DNA from: Alphaproteobacteria bacterium | GTDB lineage: Bacteria; Pseudomonadota; Alphaproteobacteria; JANQMY01 | Assembly: GCA_028289425.1 (NCBI GenBank) | Contig: JANQPL010000006.1 | Coordinates: 59,128 to 123,127, forward strand | Direction of reading: 5' to 3' | Length of the DNA stretch: 64,000 bases | Shown here: positions 44,386 to 53,406 of the stretch, in pieces | How the letters are laid out: the number at the start of each line of letters is the position of its first letter | How positions within the stretch are numbered: position 1 is the first letter of the stretch | Position numbers and translations under genes: made by a program | Notes under the pieces: model-generated | Database searches by the model: none | Told to the model about the DNA's origin: nothing | What the model saw: the letters and a program-made list of their open reading frames with translations, nothing else

Positions 44386-44401
44386 CATTCTGTATACAGA
44401 C

Positions 44402-45613
44402 CTACAGGCCCAGTACGGCTTTCGCCATGATGTTGCGCTGAATCTCATTCGAGCCCGCGTAAATCGATGTCTTACGCACATTGAAATAATACGCTGACCC
44501 GGGCGCCGCATAATCCGGTCCCGCCACACCGTCATTTGTTTGCACAAACGTGTTGGCGATGTAAGGCGCGGCGTAGTGGCCGATCGCTTCCATGACCAAT
44601 CCGGCGATTTCCTGTTGCAGCTCAGAGCCGCGGGTTTTCATGAGAGACGATTCGGGGCCCGGGTTTTCGCCCGCACTCAAAGCCGCGTGTATCCGCAGCT
44701 CCGTAAATTCCAGCGCCGAAATCTGGGTTTCGATGTCCATGATTTTGGTAATGAAGGACGGATCGTCGATCAGTTTCCGGCCACTTGAATCTTGCTCGCC
44801 CGCGATGCGCTTTACTTTGTCCAGGCTCTTGAAAAGGCTGGGGGCGTAGCTGCCGCCACCCCGCTCGAACTCGAGCAAATATTTGGCGTAAGTCCACCCT
44901 TTGTTTTCTTCGCCGATCCGGTTTTCCTTGGGCACCTTCACGTCGGTAAAGAAAACCTGATTGATCTCTTGCAATTCCGGCGCCGGAACATCCAGCGTAA
45001 TGATCGGTTGCACTTCCACGCCCGGCGTCGACATGTCGATCAAAAGGAACGAAATGCCTTCTTGTGGCTTGCCTTCATTGGACGTGCGCACCAAACAGAA
45101 AATCCAATCCGCCCACTGAGCAGTGGTGGTCCAGATTTTTGTACCGTTCACAAGATAATGGTCGCCCTTGTCTTCGGCTTTCATTTGAAGCGACGCCAGA
45201 TCCGACCCGGACCCCGGCTCCGAATAGCCCTGGCACCACCAGCGCTCCGACGACAGAATTTTCGGCAGGTGATCCGCTTTCTGCTCTTCATTGCCGAACT
45301 TCATGATCACGGGTGCGACCATTTTGACGCCAAACGCGCTTACCGTCGGTGTACCGACTTTTGAACATTCTACATCGAAGATGTATTTCTGGGCCGGCGT
45401 CCACCCCGGTCCGCCATACTCCGTCGGCCAATTGGGTGCGATCCACCCTTTCTTATAGAGGGCGCGCTGCCACTTATAATGGCCTTCCTTGTCGATATAG
45501 CCGTTCTTGCTGAGGGACAGTTTGCGGCGCGTTTCCTGATCCAGGTTCTCGTCGATGAATTGGCGGACCTCGTCGCGGAACGCGATATCTTCCTTGCTGA
45601 AACTAAGATCCAT
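44402..45613 (-). CDS. Acyl-CoA dehydrogenase, sterol/heteromeric type
   Basis: 403 residues. GYSEPGSGSDLASLQ and YLVNGTKIWTTTAQWADWI are the flavin-site stretches; GWTYAKYLLEFERGG is typical of the FadE26/29-like branch. At the C-terminus it has IYAGSNEIQRNIMAKAVLGL; the Glu of the usual YEGT motif is replaced by Ala, so the catalytic base must lie elsewhere. Such proteins often pair with a second subunit. AGGAG lies six bases before the ATG at 45613. It follows the ABM-domain gene by 9 bp. Confidence 0.9.
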   Translation of the reverse strand: MDLSFSKEDIAFRDEVRQFIDENLDQETRRKLSLSKNGYIDKEGHYKWQRALYKKGWIAPNWPTEYGGPGWTPAQKYIFDVECSKVGTPTVSAFGVKMVAPVIMKFGNEEQKADHLPKILSSERWWCQGYSEPGSGSDLASLQMKAEDKGDHYLVNGTKIWTTTAQWADWIFCLVRTSNEGKPQEGISFLLIDMSTPGVEVQPIITLDVPAPELQEINQVFFTDVKVPKENRIGEENKGWTYAKYLLEFERGGGSYAPSLFKSLDKVKRIAGEQDSSGRKLIDDPSFITKIMDIETQISALEFTELRIHAALSAGENPGPESSLMKTRGSELQQEIAGLVMEAIGHYAAPYIANTFVQTNDGVAGPDYAAPGSAYYFNVRKTSIYAGSNEIQRNIMAKAVLGL

Positions 45614-45622
45614 CAATTGCTC

Positions 45623-45910
45623 CTACTTGACCATGTCCAGGCGTTTGATTTCAGGCGGACCGGCCATGAACGGGCCCATCTTTGCGCCGATCGTGCGGAA
45701 GTGCTCCGACTTGCCATGGGCTTCCTGCGCGGCATCATCGACATAGTTCTCCATCACCACGTACGCATTTTCCTCGTCGGAGTGGAAAATATCATAGTAC
45801 AGATTTCCTGGCTCATTCGCCTTTACTGCTTCACGTAGTTCAAGAAACACTTTTTCAAAGTCCGCCGCTGTGCCGGGCTTGATGCGAATGGTCGCGATGA
45901 TGCCTTTCAT
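45623..45910 (-). CDS. Antibiotic biosynthesis monooxygenase (ABM) domain protein, putative quinol monooxygenase
   Basis: 95 residues forming a single ABM ferredoxin-like fold: IIATIRIKPGTAADFEKVF, NLYYDIFHSDEENAYVVMENYVD, and HGKSEHFRTIG. Small members (YgiN-like) oxidise quinols or act as dimeric scavengers of reactive intermediates, without a cofactor; the exact role is unknown. GGAGG lies six bases before the ATG at 45910, which overrides a longer frame to 46000. It is co-transcribed with the acyl-CoA dehydrogenase 9 bp downstream. Confidence 0.85.
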   Translation of the reverse strand: MKGIIATIRIKPGTAADFEKVFLELREAVKANEPGNLYYDIFHSDEENAYVVMENYVDDAAQEAHGKSEHFRTIGAKMGPFMAGPPEIKRLDMVK

Positions 45911-46075
45911 GGTCGCCTCCTGATTATGGGATTGAATATCGTGATGCGCCGACTTTACGGCATATGGCAGCGCGCGCAAACCCGGCGCACCCCATCTCAC
46001 CGAGGTTGCCGTATCGTAACGCTACGTCGCGGGACGTTTCGTGCATCGCGTCGAAAAGACGCAAAATTGCACGCT

Positions 46076-46876
46076 CTATTGGCCCTTGAAATTGCCCGTC
46101 CGTTTCTCGAAAAATGCGTCCACCGCTTCGTGATGATCTTCCGTATGGTGGGCAAGGGCCTGCATACCAGCGGACATTTCCATCACCGTGTCGAAGGAGC
46201 TGCCGATGCCTTCCCGCAGCAGGCGCTTGGTCATGCGTAGTACGTCGGGGGGCTGTTGCGCCATCTTGTCGGCAAGCGCGCGGGCTTCGTTCATAAGGTT
46301 TTCGGGCGGCACAATGCGGCTGACGAGGCCCCAGTCCAGCGCTGTTTGAGCATCTATGGTGTCTCCCGTGAAGAACAGTTCGGATGCGCGTGCCATGCCG
46401 ATCACCTTAGGCAGCAGCCAGGCACCACCATCGCCGGGGACCAAACCGATCTTCAAGAAGGTCGCGCCAAATATCGCCTTGTCAGACGCAATCCGTGTAT
46501 CGGCCAAACAGGCCACATCATTTCCGAGACCGATGGCCGGGCCATTGACGGCGGCCACCACCGGCACTTCAATGCCCCATACCGACCGGATGATCTTGTG
46601 AATGCCGCCGCGATAGTTTTCCCGGATGGCGGCCGGTGAGCCACCGAACTCCGCGCTGCGTTCGCGCATGGCTTTCAGATTGCCGCCTGCCGAAAACGCC
46701 TTTCCCGCGCCGGTCAAGATGACTGCCCGGATGTTCCGATCGCGGTTGATGTCGTCGGCCGCTTCTTGAAACAGCTCCCCATCACCAGGCGCCCCCAGCG
46801 GGTTGCGTGCTTCCGGACGGTTAATGGTGAGCGTTGCAATGGCCCCATCCTTTTCAAGCAACAGTTCTCTAGTCAT
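46076..46876 (-). CDS. Enoyl-CoA hydratase/isomerase family (crotonase)
   Basis: 266 residues of the crotonase fold. The CoA/oxyanion-hole segments are AFSAGGNLKAM and GPAIGLGNDVACLADTRIA, followed by KIGLVPGDGGAWLLP and ASELFFTGDTIDA. Of the two usual catalytic glutamates of enoyl-CoA hydratase, the second (in SELFFTG) seems present, while the first position, before IGLVPG, is hydrophobic; so the reaction may be isomerisation or another crotonase chemistry. GAGGGG lies about 9 bases before the ATG. It stands upstream of, and on the same strand as, the ABM gene (165-bp gap). Confidence 0.9.
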   Translation of the reverse strand: MTRELLLEKDGAIATLTINRPEARNPLGAPGDGELFQEAADDINRDRNIRAVILTGAGKAFSAGGNLKAMRERSAEFGGSPAAIRENYRGGIHKIIRSVWGIEVPVVAAVNGPAIGLGNDVACLADTRIASDKAIFGATFLKIGLVPGDGGAWLLPKVIGMARASELFFTGDTIDAQTALDWGLVSRIVPPENLMNEARALADKMAQQPPDVLRMTKRLLREGIGSSFDTVMEMSAGMQALAHHTEDHHEAVDAFFEKRTGNFKGQ

Positions 46877-47122
46877 ATCCGGGCGCCCCTCATGCGGTTT
46901 TTGGATTGGCCTGACACATGAAGCAAAAACCGATAGCCGGTCAAGGCTGAGCGGTTAGCGGCACCACGGTCTGGGTGGTCGCGGTTTGGTAAACAGATTC
47001 TTTCTTAAGTGTTTATAAAGCCTCCAAAATTTGTAGACGGGCATTAAACCGAACCCCCTATGATCCCCTCTCAGGCGCCAAAAGCGCCGTGAATAAACCG
47101 GCAGAAGTTCGGGTGAGAGGCG
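46877..47122. other. 246-bp divergent promoter region
   Basis: It lies between the crotonase (minus) and carbonic anhydrase (plus) genes. An AT-rich block at 46990-47040 is the likely promoter. A GGCGC/GCGCC hairpin with a CAAAA loop (47074-47088) lies in the carbonic anhydrase leader. No RNA gene is seen. Confidence 0.4.
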
Positions 47123-47974
47123 ATGATCAGTACAGGTACCAGCGCAGCGATTGCGCGAGCGGTGGTTTATGCCGCATCGGTCGCTATAAGCGTTGCGGTC
47201 CTAACGGGACCAGCTCGCGCAGGCGATGACGCGCATGCGCAAAAGCGCGTTGCGTCTCACACATCCGTTGCAAAGCCCAGCGAAACAGCGCACGAGACTC
47301 ATTGGGGCTATACCGGCCATTCCGGCCCCAGCCATTGGGGCGGCTTGTCGACCAACTTCCAGACCTGTTCCGTGGGCCAAAGACAATCACCGATCAACCT
47401 GGAACCTTCCGAAGGGGCAACGGTCGAACCGATCCTGTTCGATTACAATGCAGCCCCGCTCAGCATCATTCACAACGGGCGTACGGTGCAGGTGTCCTAT
47501 CCGCCGGGAAGCTCCATCAGTATCGGGAATATGAAATACGAACTGCTCCAGTTTCATTTTCACACACCCAGCGAACACAGCCTGAACGGACATCGGTCTG
47601 AAATGGAGGTGCAGTTCGTTCACCGCAGCAAAGACGGGCAGATCGCCGTGGTCGGGGTTCTTCTGAACACGGGCGCGTTCAATGTCGCCTTGTCCGAGAT
47701 TTGGAAGCGCATGCCGGCCCGGGAAAGTGCCGAGCAGATCCACGGCAATGTGATGATCAACGCGGCCGACCTGCTGCCGAAACGAAAGAAATACTTCCGC
47801 TACATGGGCTCGCTGACCACCCCGCCCTGCACCGAAGGCGTCCATTGGTATGTATTGGATACGCCCGTCACCATTGGCGAGGATCAAGCGAAGCGTTTTT
47901 CCGATGCCGTCGGCAACAATGCCCGGCCGCTTCAGGCATTAAACGACCGGTTGCTGTTATCGCCGCGGAACTAG
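47123..47974 (+). CDS. Periplasmic alpha-carbonic anhydrase
   Basis: 283 residues. A signal peptide (hydrophobic core AVVYAASVAISVAVL, cleavage after ARA) exports it to the periplasm. The alpha-CA domain begins HWGYTGHSGPSHWGGL and has QRQSPINLEPSE. The zinc ligands are in LQFHFHTPSEH (HxH) and MEVQFVHRSKDG (third His). GSLTTPPCTEGVHWYV holds the substrate-pocket Thr. It hydrates CO2 outside the inner membrane, useful for bicarbonate supply or pH. Single gene, convergent with the next dehydrogenase 15 bp away. Confidence 0.95.
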   Translation: MISTGTSAAIARAVVYAASVAISVAVLTGPARAGDDAHAQKRVASHTSVAKPSETAHETHWGYTGHSGPSHWGGLSTNFQTCSVGQRQSPINLEPSEGATVEPILFDYNAAPLSIIHNGRTVQVSYPPGSSISIGNMKYELLQFHFHTPSEHSLNGHRSEMEVQFVHRSKDGQIAVVGVLLNTGAFNVALSEIWKRMPARESAEQIHGNVMINAADLLPKRKKYFRYMGSLTTPPCTEGVHWYVLDTPVTIGEDQAKRFSDAVGNNARPLQALNDRLLLSPRN

Positions 47975-47989
47975 CGCAAGCGTCCTTAA

Positions 47990-49120
47990 TCAGCTCAAGG
48001 ACGAATAGCGCTTCAGGTGGTGGTCCACATTACCGAACTGGGTGTCGATCAGCGTGAGCCGCTTAAAGTAATGGCCCACATTGAGCTCATCGGTCATGCC
48101 CATGCCGCCATGGAGCTGAACAGCGTTCTGGCCGATAAAGCGGCCGGCTTTGCCGATCTGCACCTTGGCCCCTGACGCGGCTTTCTTCCGCTCATCCACG
48201 CCTTCATCGAGCTTCAGGTTCACCATGTACGTCATAGAGACCGATTGCTCATAGGCCATGAACATGTCGACCATGCGGTGCTGCAACACTTGAAACTTGC
48301 CGATCGGCTGGCCGAACTGTTTACGGGTTTTGCAGTATTCGACCGTCGTATCGTTCAGGACTTTCATACCGCCAATGGCTTCGGCGCAGAGAGCGGCGAT
48401 GCCTTCATCAACCACTTTTTCCACCAAGGGCAGGCCGCCATCCACATCACCGATAACGTTCTCGGCGGGCACAGCGACGTTTTCGAAGGTCACCTCAGAC
48501 GCCCGCAGCCCGTCAATGGTGGGATAGTCACGGGTGCTGATGCCGCCCGCGTTCTTGTCCACGATGAACAAGGTGACGCCGCCCTCATCCCGCTGGCCGC
48601 CGCTTGTCCGTGCCGTGACGACCAGCTTATTGGCCCAAGGTGCAGCCAGCACCACGGCCTTTTGACCGTTTAGCACATAACCGCTGCCATTCTTGGTAGC
48701 GGTTGTGGTGAGATCCGCCAGATTGTAGCGCCCTTGCGGTTCCGCATAGGCAAATGCAACCACCGTATCTCCGGAAATGATTTCCGGAATGATGGCGTTC
48801 TTTTGATCGTCCGTTCCGCCATAACGCAGAAACCCGCCGCCAATGATCACGGTCGGTAAATAGGGTTCTACGACCAGGCCGCGCCCGAACTCTTCCATGA
48901 CGATCATGGTTTCGATGGACGAGCCGCCCAAGCCCCCATGCTCTTCATCGAAGGGGGCGGCAAGAATTCCCAGCTCCGCAAACTGCTTCCAATAGTCTTC
49001 GCGCCAGCCGGTGTCGCTGGCGGTTATTTTCCGGCGTGTCTCAAACTCATAATTGTCTTGGACAAACCGCTGGACACTATTGCGTAGAAGTGTCTGTTCT
49101 TCCGAAAAGGAAAAATCCAT
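47990..49120 (-). CDS. Acyl-CoA dehydrogenase, probable small subunit of a heteromeric enzyme
   Basis: 376 residues. The N-terminal FSFSEEQTLLRNSVQRFV and GSGYVLNGQKAVVLAAPWA are family-typical, and LHGGMGMTDELNVGHYFKRL matches the C-terminal helix region. The protein ends IDTQFGNVDHHLKRY with no YEGT-like catalytic Glu. Proteins of this kind (FadE28/FadE27-like) form alpha2beta2 enzymes with a partner encoded next to them; here the partner lies 45 bp upstream on the same strand. Likely role: dehydrogenation of a bulky (sterol-type or branched) acyl-CoA. Confidence 0.87.
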   Translation of the reverse strand: MDFSFSEEQTLLRNSVQRFVQDNYEFETRRKITASDTGWREDYWKQFAELGILAAPFDEEHGGLGGSSIETMIVMEEFGRGLVVEPYLPTVIIGGGFLRYGGTDDQKNAIIPEIISGDTVVAFAYAEPQGRYNLADLTTTATKNGSGYVLNGQKAVVLAAPWANKLVVTARTSGGQRDEGGVTLFIVDKNAGGISTRDYPTIDGLRASEVTFENVAVPAENVIGDVDGGLPLVEKVVDEGIAALCAEAIGGMKVLNDTTVEYCKTRKQFGQPIGKFQVLQHRMVDMFMAYEQSVSMTYMVNLKLDEGVDERKKAASGAKVQIGKAGRFIGQNAVQLHGGMGMTDELNVGHYFKRLTLIDTQFGNVDHHLKRYSSLS

Positions 49121-49165
49121 TGTCGCTGCCTTTCCTCACAGTCGCTCTTGTTCTTGCAACCCTGT

Positions 49166-50359
49166 TTAGAGCCCCAACACCATCTTGGCGATGATGTTAT
49201 GCTGAATCTCATTACTCCCGCCGTAGATCGACGCCTTTCTCATATTCAGATAATTTGCAGCCACACCGTCGGCATGCTCTGGCCCAATCGGAAATTCGTT
49301 ATAGCTGCCAAGATCCATCCCTTGAAGGTTGGGATAGGCATAGTGGCCAACCGCCTCAAGGGTGAGTTCGGTGATCCGCTGTTGAATTTCGGTGCCTTTG
49401 ATCTTGAGAATGGAGGATTCCGGCCCCGGCCCCTTGCCCGCGTTTTCCGACGCCAGGGTGCGCAATTCGGTATATTCCAGTGCCGTCAGGTCGACTTCCA
49501 GCTCGCTTAGTTTCAGTTTAAAAGAATCGTCATCGAACAAAGAAGCCGTGCCGTCCTGTTCGCCCTTAGCAATCTCCTTCAAACGGTCAATTTGCTTTTT
49601 CGAACGTGACACGGCGGCAATGCCAGACCGTTCGTGCCCCAGCAAAAACTTGGCATAGGTCCAACCTTTGTTTTCCTCGCCGATGAGATTTTCGACGGGC
49701 ACTTTGACGTCTGTCAGAAAGACTTCGTTAACCTCATGACTGCCGTCGATGGTGATGATGGGCCGCACTTCGATGCCCGGCGTGTTCATGTCGATGAGCA
49801 GGAAGGAAATGCCTTCTTGGGCCTTTGCATCCGAATCCGTCCGTACCAGGCAGAAAATCCAATCGGCATGCTGGGCAAGTGTCGTCCACGTCTTCGACCC
49901 GTTGACGATGTAGTGATCGCCTTCGCGAACCGCCTTGGTGCGCAGCGACGCCAGATCCGAGCCCGATCCGGGTTCGGAATATCCTTGGCACCACCAGTCG
50001 TCGCCCGACAAAATCCCCGGCAGGAATCGCTTCTTTTGTTCTTCGTTGCCGAATGTGTAGATCACCGGGCCGACCATCGCCACACCGAACGGCAGAACGG
50101 GGATGGTGCCGGCAGCACCGTTTTCTTCGTTCCAAATGTACTTTTGCGCCGGCGTCCAGTCGGTGCCGCCATGTTCCACCGGCCAGGACGGCGCAACCCA
50201 GCCCTTCTTATGCAGAATGCGATGCCAAGACAGGAAATCATCTTTGGTCATCTCACTGCGGGTTTTGATTTCTTTCAAATGCTTTGGATAGTTCTGCTCG
50301 ATGAAGTTTCTCACTTCGTCGCGGAACGCAATTTCTTCCGGGGTATACTCCAGGTCCAT
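49166..50359 (-). CDS. Acyl-CoA dehydrogenase, probable large subunit of a heteromeric enzyme
   Basis: 397 residues, clearly similar to the gene at 44402-45613 (GYSEPGSGSDLASLRTKA, VNGSKTWTTLAQHADWIFCLVRT, GWTYAKFLLGHERSG). The C-terminus IYGGSNEIQHNIIAKMVLGL has Gly at the place of the usual catalytic Glu. Together with the 376-residue gene just downstream it resembles the FadE29/FadE28 pairs of actinobacterial sterol side-chain breakdown. The ATG at 50359 follows GGAGAG; the frame could extend 17 codons further, but without a ribosome-binding site. Confidence 0.9.
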   Translation of the reverse strand: MDLEYTPEEIAFRDEVRNFIEQNYPKHLKEIKTRSEMTKDDFLSWHRILHKKGWVAPSWPVEHGGTDWTPAQKYIWNEENGAAGTIPVLPFGVAMVGPVIYTFGNEEQKKRFLPGILSGDDWWCQGYSEPGSGSDLASLRTKAVREGDHYIVNGSKTWTTLAQHADWIFCLVRTDSDAKAQEGISFLLIDMNTPGIEVRPIITIDGSHEVNEVFLTDVKVPVENLIGEENKGWTYAKFLLGHERSGIAAVSRSKKQIDRLKEIAKGEQDGTASLFDDDSFKLKLSELEVDLTALEYTELRTLASENAGKGPGPESSILKIKGTEIQQRITELTLEAVGHYAYPNLQGMDLGSYNEFPIGPEHADGVAANYLNMRKASIYGGSNEIQHNIIAKMVLGL

Positions 50360-50410
50360 AGCCAACTCTCCAGAAAATCGGGATGTGGTCGCACGCCGGT
50401 TAGCGCGCAA

Positions 50411-50675
50411 TTTAAGGGCTGCCGCCCAATTTTGGCGGGATCATACCGGTCGTTTGCACCTTTGCAAGAGTGCGAATTGACCATTTTTGACCATCCTTCA
50501 AGCACTTACGCGCTGACGCAGCGTCATTAACCTTTTTCACATGGTGTGTAATGATTAGGCCCACCCTTGGCGGCCCGGTCAAAGCTCTGGTATAGGGCCC
50601 GATTGAACTCTTGCGGTGGGCCGGGACCTCAGGTGAGGAGACACCGGCCTCGCCCTGCCGAGATCACCGGGCTGT
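50411..50675. other. Divergent intergenic region without visible genes
   Basis: About 265-316 bp between the dehydrogenase pair (minus) and the SLC13-type transporter (plus). It has a TTAACC half-site at 50528 and AT-rich text to about 50555. No hairpin, RNA gene or short reading frame could be supported. Confidence 0.4.
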
Positions 50676-52529
50676 ATGGAAATAATCCTTCCCGAACAAT
50701 GGCATATGTGGCTCACCTTCGGCGTCATCTTGGTTGCCGTGGGTCTCTACATTCTCGACCGCTTCTCCATTGAGATTGTTTCGATCAGCCTTGTGATCGT
50801 GCTGGTCGCCCTTTTTCACTTCTTCCCGTTAATGGACGATTATGGTGAGCGCATTCTGGGATCCACGGAGCTATTGGCGGGATTCGCAAACCCGGCCCTC
50901 TTCGCCATCATGGCCTTACTGGTGCTGGGACAGGGGCTTTTTCATTCGGGCGCCTTGGAAGGCCCCACCCGTTGGTTGGCGGGTCACGCGGAAACGATGC
51001 CGACCATCACTCTAGTCGGCGCCTTCTTCCTGGTTACCATCATGAGCGCCCTGCTCAATAATACGCCGGTGGTGGTAATGTTCATTCCCATCATCGCGGC
51101 GATCGCCGGACAACAGAATCAAGCCACCAGCCGCGTCATGATGCCGTTGAGCTTCTTTGCAATTTTCGGCGGCATGCTGACCTTGATCGGGTCGTCGACC
51201 AATTTGCTGGCGGCACAGACCATGGCCAATATGGGCGTGGGCACCATCGGCTTTTTTGACTTCACGATCATCGGTGCAGGTCTTGCCAGCGTCGGCGCAT
51301 TCTATGTGTTGTTCGTAGCCCGGCACTTCATGCCTGACCGCAGTTCCATGGCCGGCGAAATCGGCGTCAGCGACGGACGGCAATTCATTGCACAGATCGA
51401 TCTGACACCCGGCCATACCTTTGTGGGCATGCAATCCGTTTCGGGGTTATTTCCCGATTTGCCGGACCTCACGGTGCGGATGATCCAGCGCCACGAAACG
51501 CCTCTGCTGCCGCCGTTTGAGAATGTCACCTTGCGGACGGGCGATACCTTGATCGTGGCAGCCACGCGCCAAAAACTGAGCGAGTTGCTGGCCAGCAAAG
51601 ATGCCCCGATGGCAGGCGTCATCGATGCCGCCAAGATGGGCACCGACGAAGAAGAACCATCGCCCACCGAAGAATTGGTGTTGGCCGAAGCGGTCGTCGC
51701 CCCAGGCTCCCGCATGGTGGGCGTGAGCCTTGCCCAAATCGGCTTTCACTACCAAACGGGCTGCATTGCGCTTGGCATTCAGCGGCGCAGCCGAATGATC
51801 CGTATCCGGATGCGTGATATGCGATTGGAAGCGGGCGACGTGTTGCTGGTCTTCGGCAGCCAATCCAACATTGAAGGCCTGCGCGCGAACCGGGACGTTC
51901 TGTTGCTGGACTGGTCACAGAAATCGGTGCCGAAAGTATCCCACGCTGAGCTCGCCCAGGTAATCTTTGCCGGCACTGTCACCGCGGCGGCAACGGGCTT
52001 CATGCCCGTGGTCTTGGCTGCCCTGTTGGGGGCCGGCCTGATGATCGCCACCGGATGTCTCAATATCCGGCAGGCGGGCCGCGCCTTCGACCGGCAGATA
52101 TTCCTGCTGGTGGGGGCATCGCTGGCCATGGGGACGGCCCTGCAGGCGACCGGCGGGGCACTCTACCTGGCGGAATCGCTCGTCTATTTATTGCAGGACG
52201 CGGGCGTACCCGTTGTTTTGTCAGCGTTTTTCCTGCTGGTCGCCATGTTAACCAATGTTTTGAGCAATAATGCCACGGCGGTGCTGTTCACTCCCGTTGC
52301 CGTGAATACAGCACTCAATTTGGGCGTGGACCCCACCATATTTGTGATCGCCGTTATTCTTGCCGCCAACACCTCATTTGTGACACCCATAGCCTATCAG
52401 ACCAACCTTCTGGTGATGGGCCCAGGCCACTACAAATTTAGGGATTTTGTGGTGGTTGGCGGACCTTTGGCGCTTATTATTTGGGCAACATTTTCCCTCT
52501 TGGCGCCCTGGTACTATGGCTTACACTAG
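50676..52529 (+). CDS. SLC13-family permease with central RCK_C (TrkA-C) domains
   Basis: 617 residues. Membrane helices occupy about 1-190 and 420-615; between them lie two RCK_C-like domains (about 205-295 and 305-400; DLTPGHTFVGMQSVSGLF and VVAPGSRMVGVSLAQIGF), the arrangement of the YfbS/SLC13 group. The ion-transporter hallmarks GSSTNLLAAQTM and the second-half TPIAYQTNLLVMGPG are present (SNT-like/TNLL motifs). It should move a dicarboxylate, sulfate or similar anion with Na+. The ATG at 50676 gives a short N-terminus before TM1. It lies 57 bp upstream of bpt. Confidence 0.9.
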   Translation: MEIILPEQWHMWLTFGVILVAVGLYILDRFSIEIVSISLVIVLVALFHFFPLMDDYGERILGSTELLAGFANPALFAIMALLVLGQGLFHSGALEGPTRWLAGHAETMPTITLVGAFFLVTIMSALLNNTPVVVMFIPIIAAIAGQQNQATSRVMMPLSFFAIFGGMLTLIGSSTNLLAAQTMANMGVGTIGFFDFTIIGAGLASVGAFYVLFVARHFMPDRSSMAGEIGVSDGRQFIAQIDLTPGHTFVGMQSVSGLFPDLPDLTVRMIQRHETPLLPPFENVTLRTGDTLIVAATRQKLSELLASKDAPMAGVIDAAKMGTDEEEPSPTEELVLAEAVVAPGSRMVGVSLAQIGFHYQTGCIALGIQRRSRMIRIRMRDMRLEAGDVLLVFGSQSNIEGLRANRDVLLLDWSQKSVPKVSHAELAQVIFAGTVTAAATGFMPVVLAALLGAGLMIATGCLNIRQAGRAFDRQIFLLVGASLAMGTALQATGGALYLAESLVYLLQDAGVPVVLSAFFLLVAMLTNVLSNNATAVLFTPVAVNTALNLGVDPTIFVIAVILAANTSFVTPIAYQTNLLVMGPGHYKFRDFVVVGGPLALIIWATFSLLAPWYYGLH

Positions 52530-52586
52530 ATTAGTTTCGCTTGTTGGGAGCGACAGTCGGGGAAACGGAGAAAGGGGTTGGGCCCG

Positions 52587-53321
52587 TTGACTCAGCAGCC
52601 AGTCACCAAATTTCCGCAGTTTTATCTGACGGCACCGGCGACCTGCCCTTATTTGGACGGCAAGCTCGAGCGTAAGGTGTTCACCCAACTGCTTGGCCCC
52701 GCGGCAACCACGCTCAACGACGCCCTCACCCATGCCGGATTTCGGCGCAGCCAAAGCATTGCCTACAAACCGGCTTGTGACGGATGTTCCGCCTGTATTT
52801 CCGTGCGGATCGTCTGTCCGCAATTCAATTACACCAAATCGTTCCGCCGTATCTCGAACCGAAACCGGGATCTGGTCATTGAGCCGGTCGTGGCACACGC
52901 CACCGAAGAACAGTTCGATTTGTTACAGCTCTATCTGAAGACGCGTCATCCCGCGGGCGGCATGACCGAAATGGATGAACATGATTACACGGCCATGGTG
53001 GAAGACACATCCGTCATGACCCGCCTGATCGAATACCGGCTGCCGTCGGAGGGCAAACACCGGAAGGGCCCCCTTATTGCCGCCTCCCTTACGGATGTGT
53101 TGGACGACGGTCTATCCATGGTCTACAGCTTTTTTGATCCGGCCTATGCCAAGCGGGGGCTTGGCTCCTTTATGATTCTAAATCACGTGGATCTGGCCGT
53201 GTCGAAAGGGCTCGATCACGTCTATTTGGGATATTGGGTTCAGCACAGCCAAAAAATGGCGTACAAGGCGCGCTTCCGTCCGCTAGAGGCGCTGACGGCA
53301 AATGGATGGCGGCCGCTTTAG
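52587..53321 (+). CDS. bpt: Aspartate/glutamate leucyltransferase (Bpt)
   Basis: 244 residues. N-end-rule transferase that adds Leu (or Arg) from charged tRNA to proteins with N-terminal Asp/Glu, marking them for ClpS/ClpAP. FYLTAPATCPYLDGKLERKVFTQL is split here as FYLTAPATCPYL and ERKVFTQL, both family hallmarks. ACDGCSACISVRI carries the Cys pairs, and MVYSFFDP and LGYWVQHSQKMAYKARFRPLE are the C-terminal GNAT-like part. The start is TTG at 52587, because the product then begins MTQ...FPQFYLT as in known Bpt and AAGGGG is well placed; the frame extends three codons further to another TTG. Confidence 0.93.
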   Translation: MTQQPVTKFPQFYLTAPATCPYLDGKLERKVFTQLLGPAATTLNDALTHAGFRRSQSIAYKPACDGCSACISVRIVCPQFNYTKSFRRISNRNRDLVIEPVVAHATEEQFDLLQLYLKTRHPAGGMTEMDEHDYTAMVEDTSVMTRLIEYRLPSEGKHRKGPLIAASLTDVLDDGLSMVYSFFDPAYAKRGLGSFMILNHVDLAVSKGLDHVYLGYWVQHSQKMAYKARFRPLEALTANGWRPL

Positions 53322-53355
53322 GCGCTTTGCGGCACTCACATTGGAATTGGGGATG

Positions 53356-53380
53356 AAGGCAGACCGACAGAGTCTGCCTT
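53356..53380. terminator. Hairpin between bpt and the TRAP operon
   Basis: AAGGCAGAC (53356-53364) pairs with GTCTGCCTT (53372-53380) around a 7-base loop. There is no T-run, so it may be a weak terminator or an mRNA-stabilising hairpin; it ends 26 bp before the dctP start. Confidence 0.5.
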
Positions 53381-53406
53381 AAACATTATCAAGGAGAGAA
53401 AACGCG

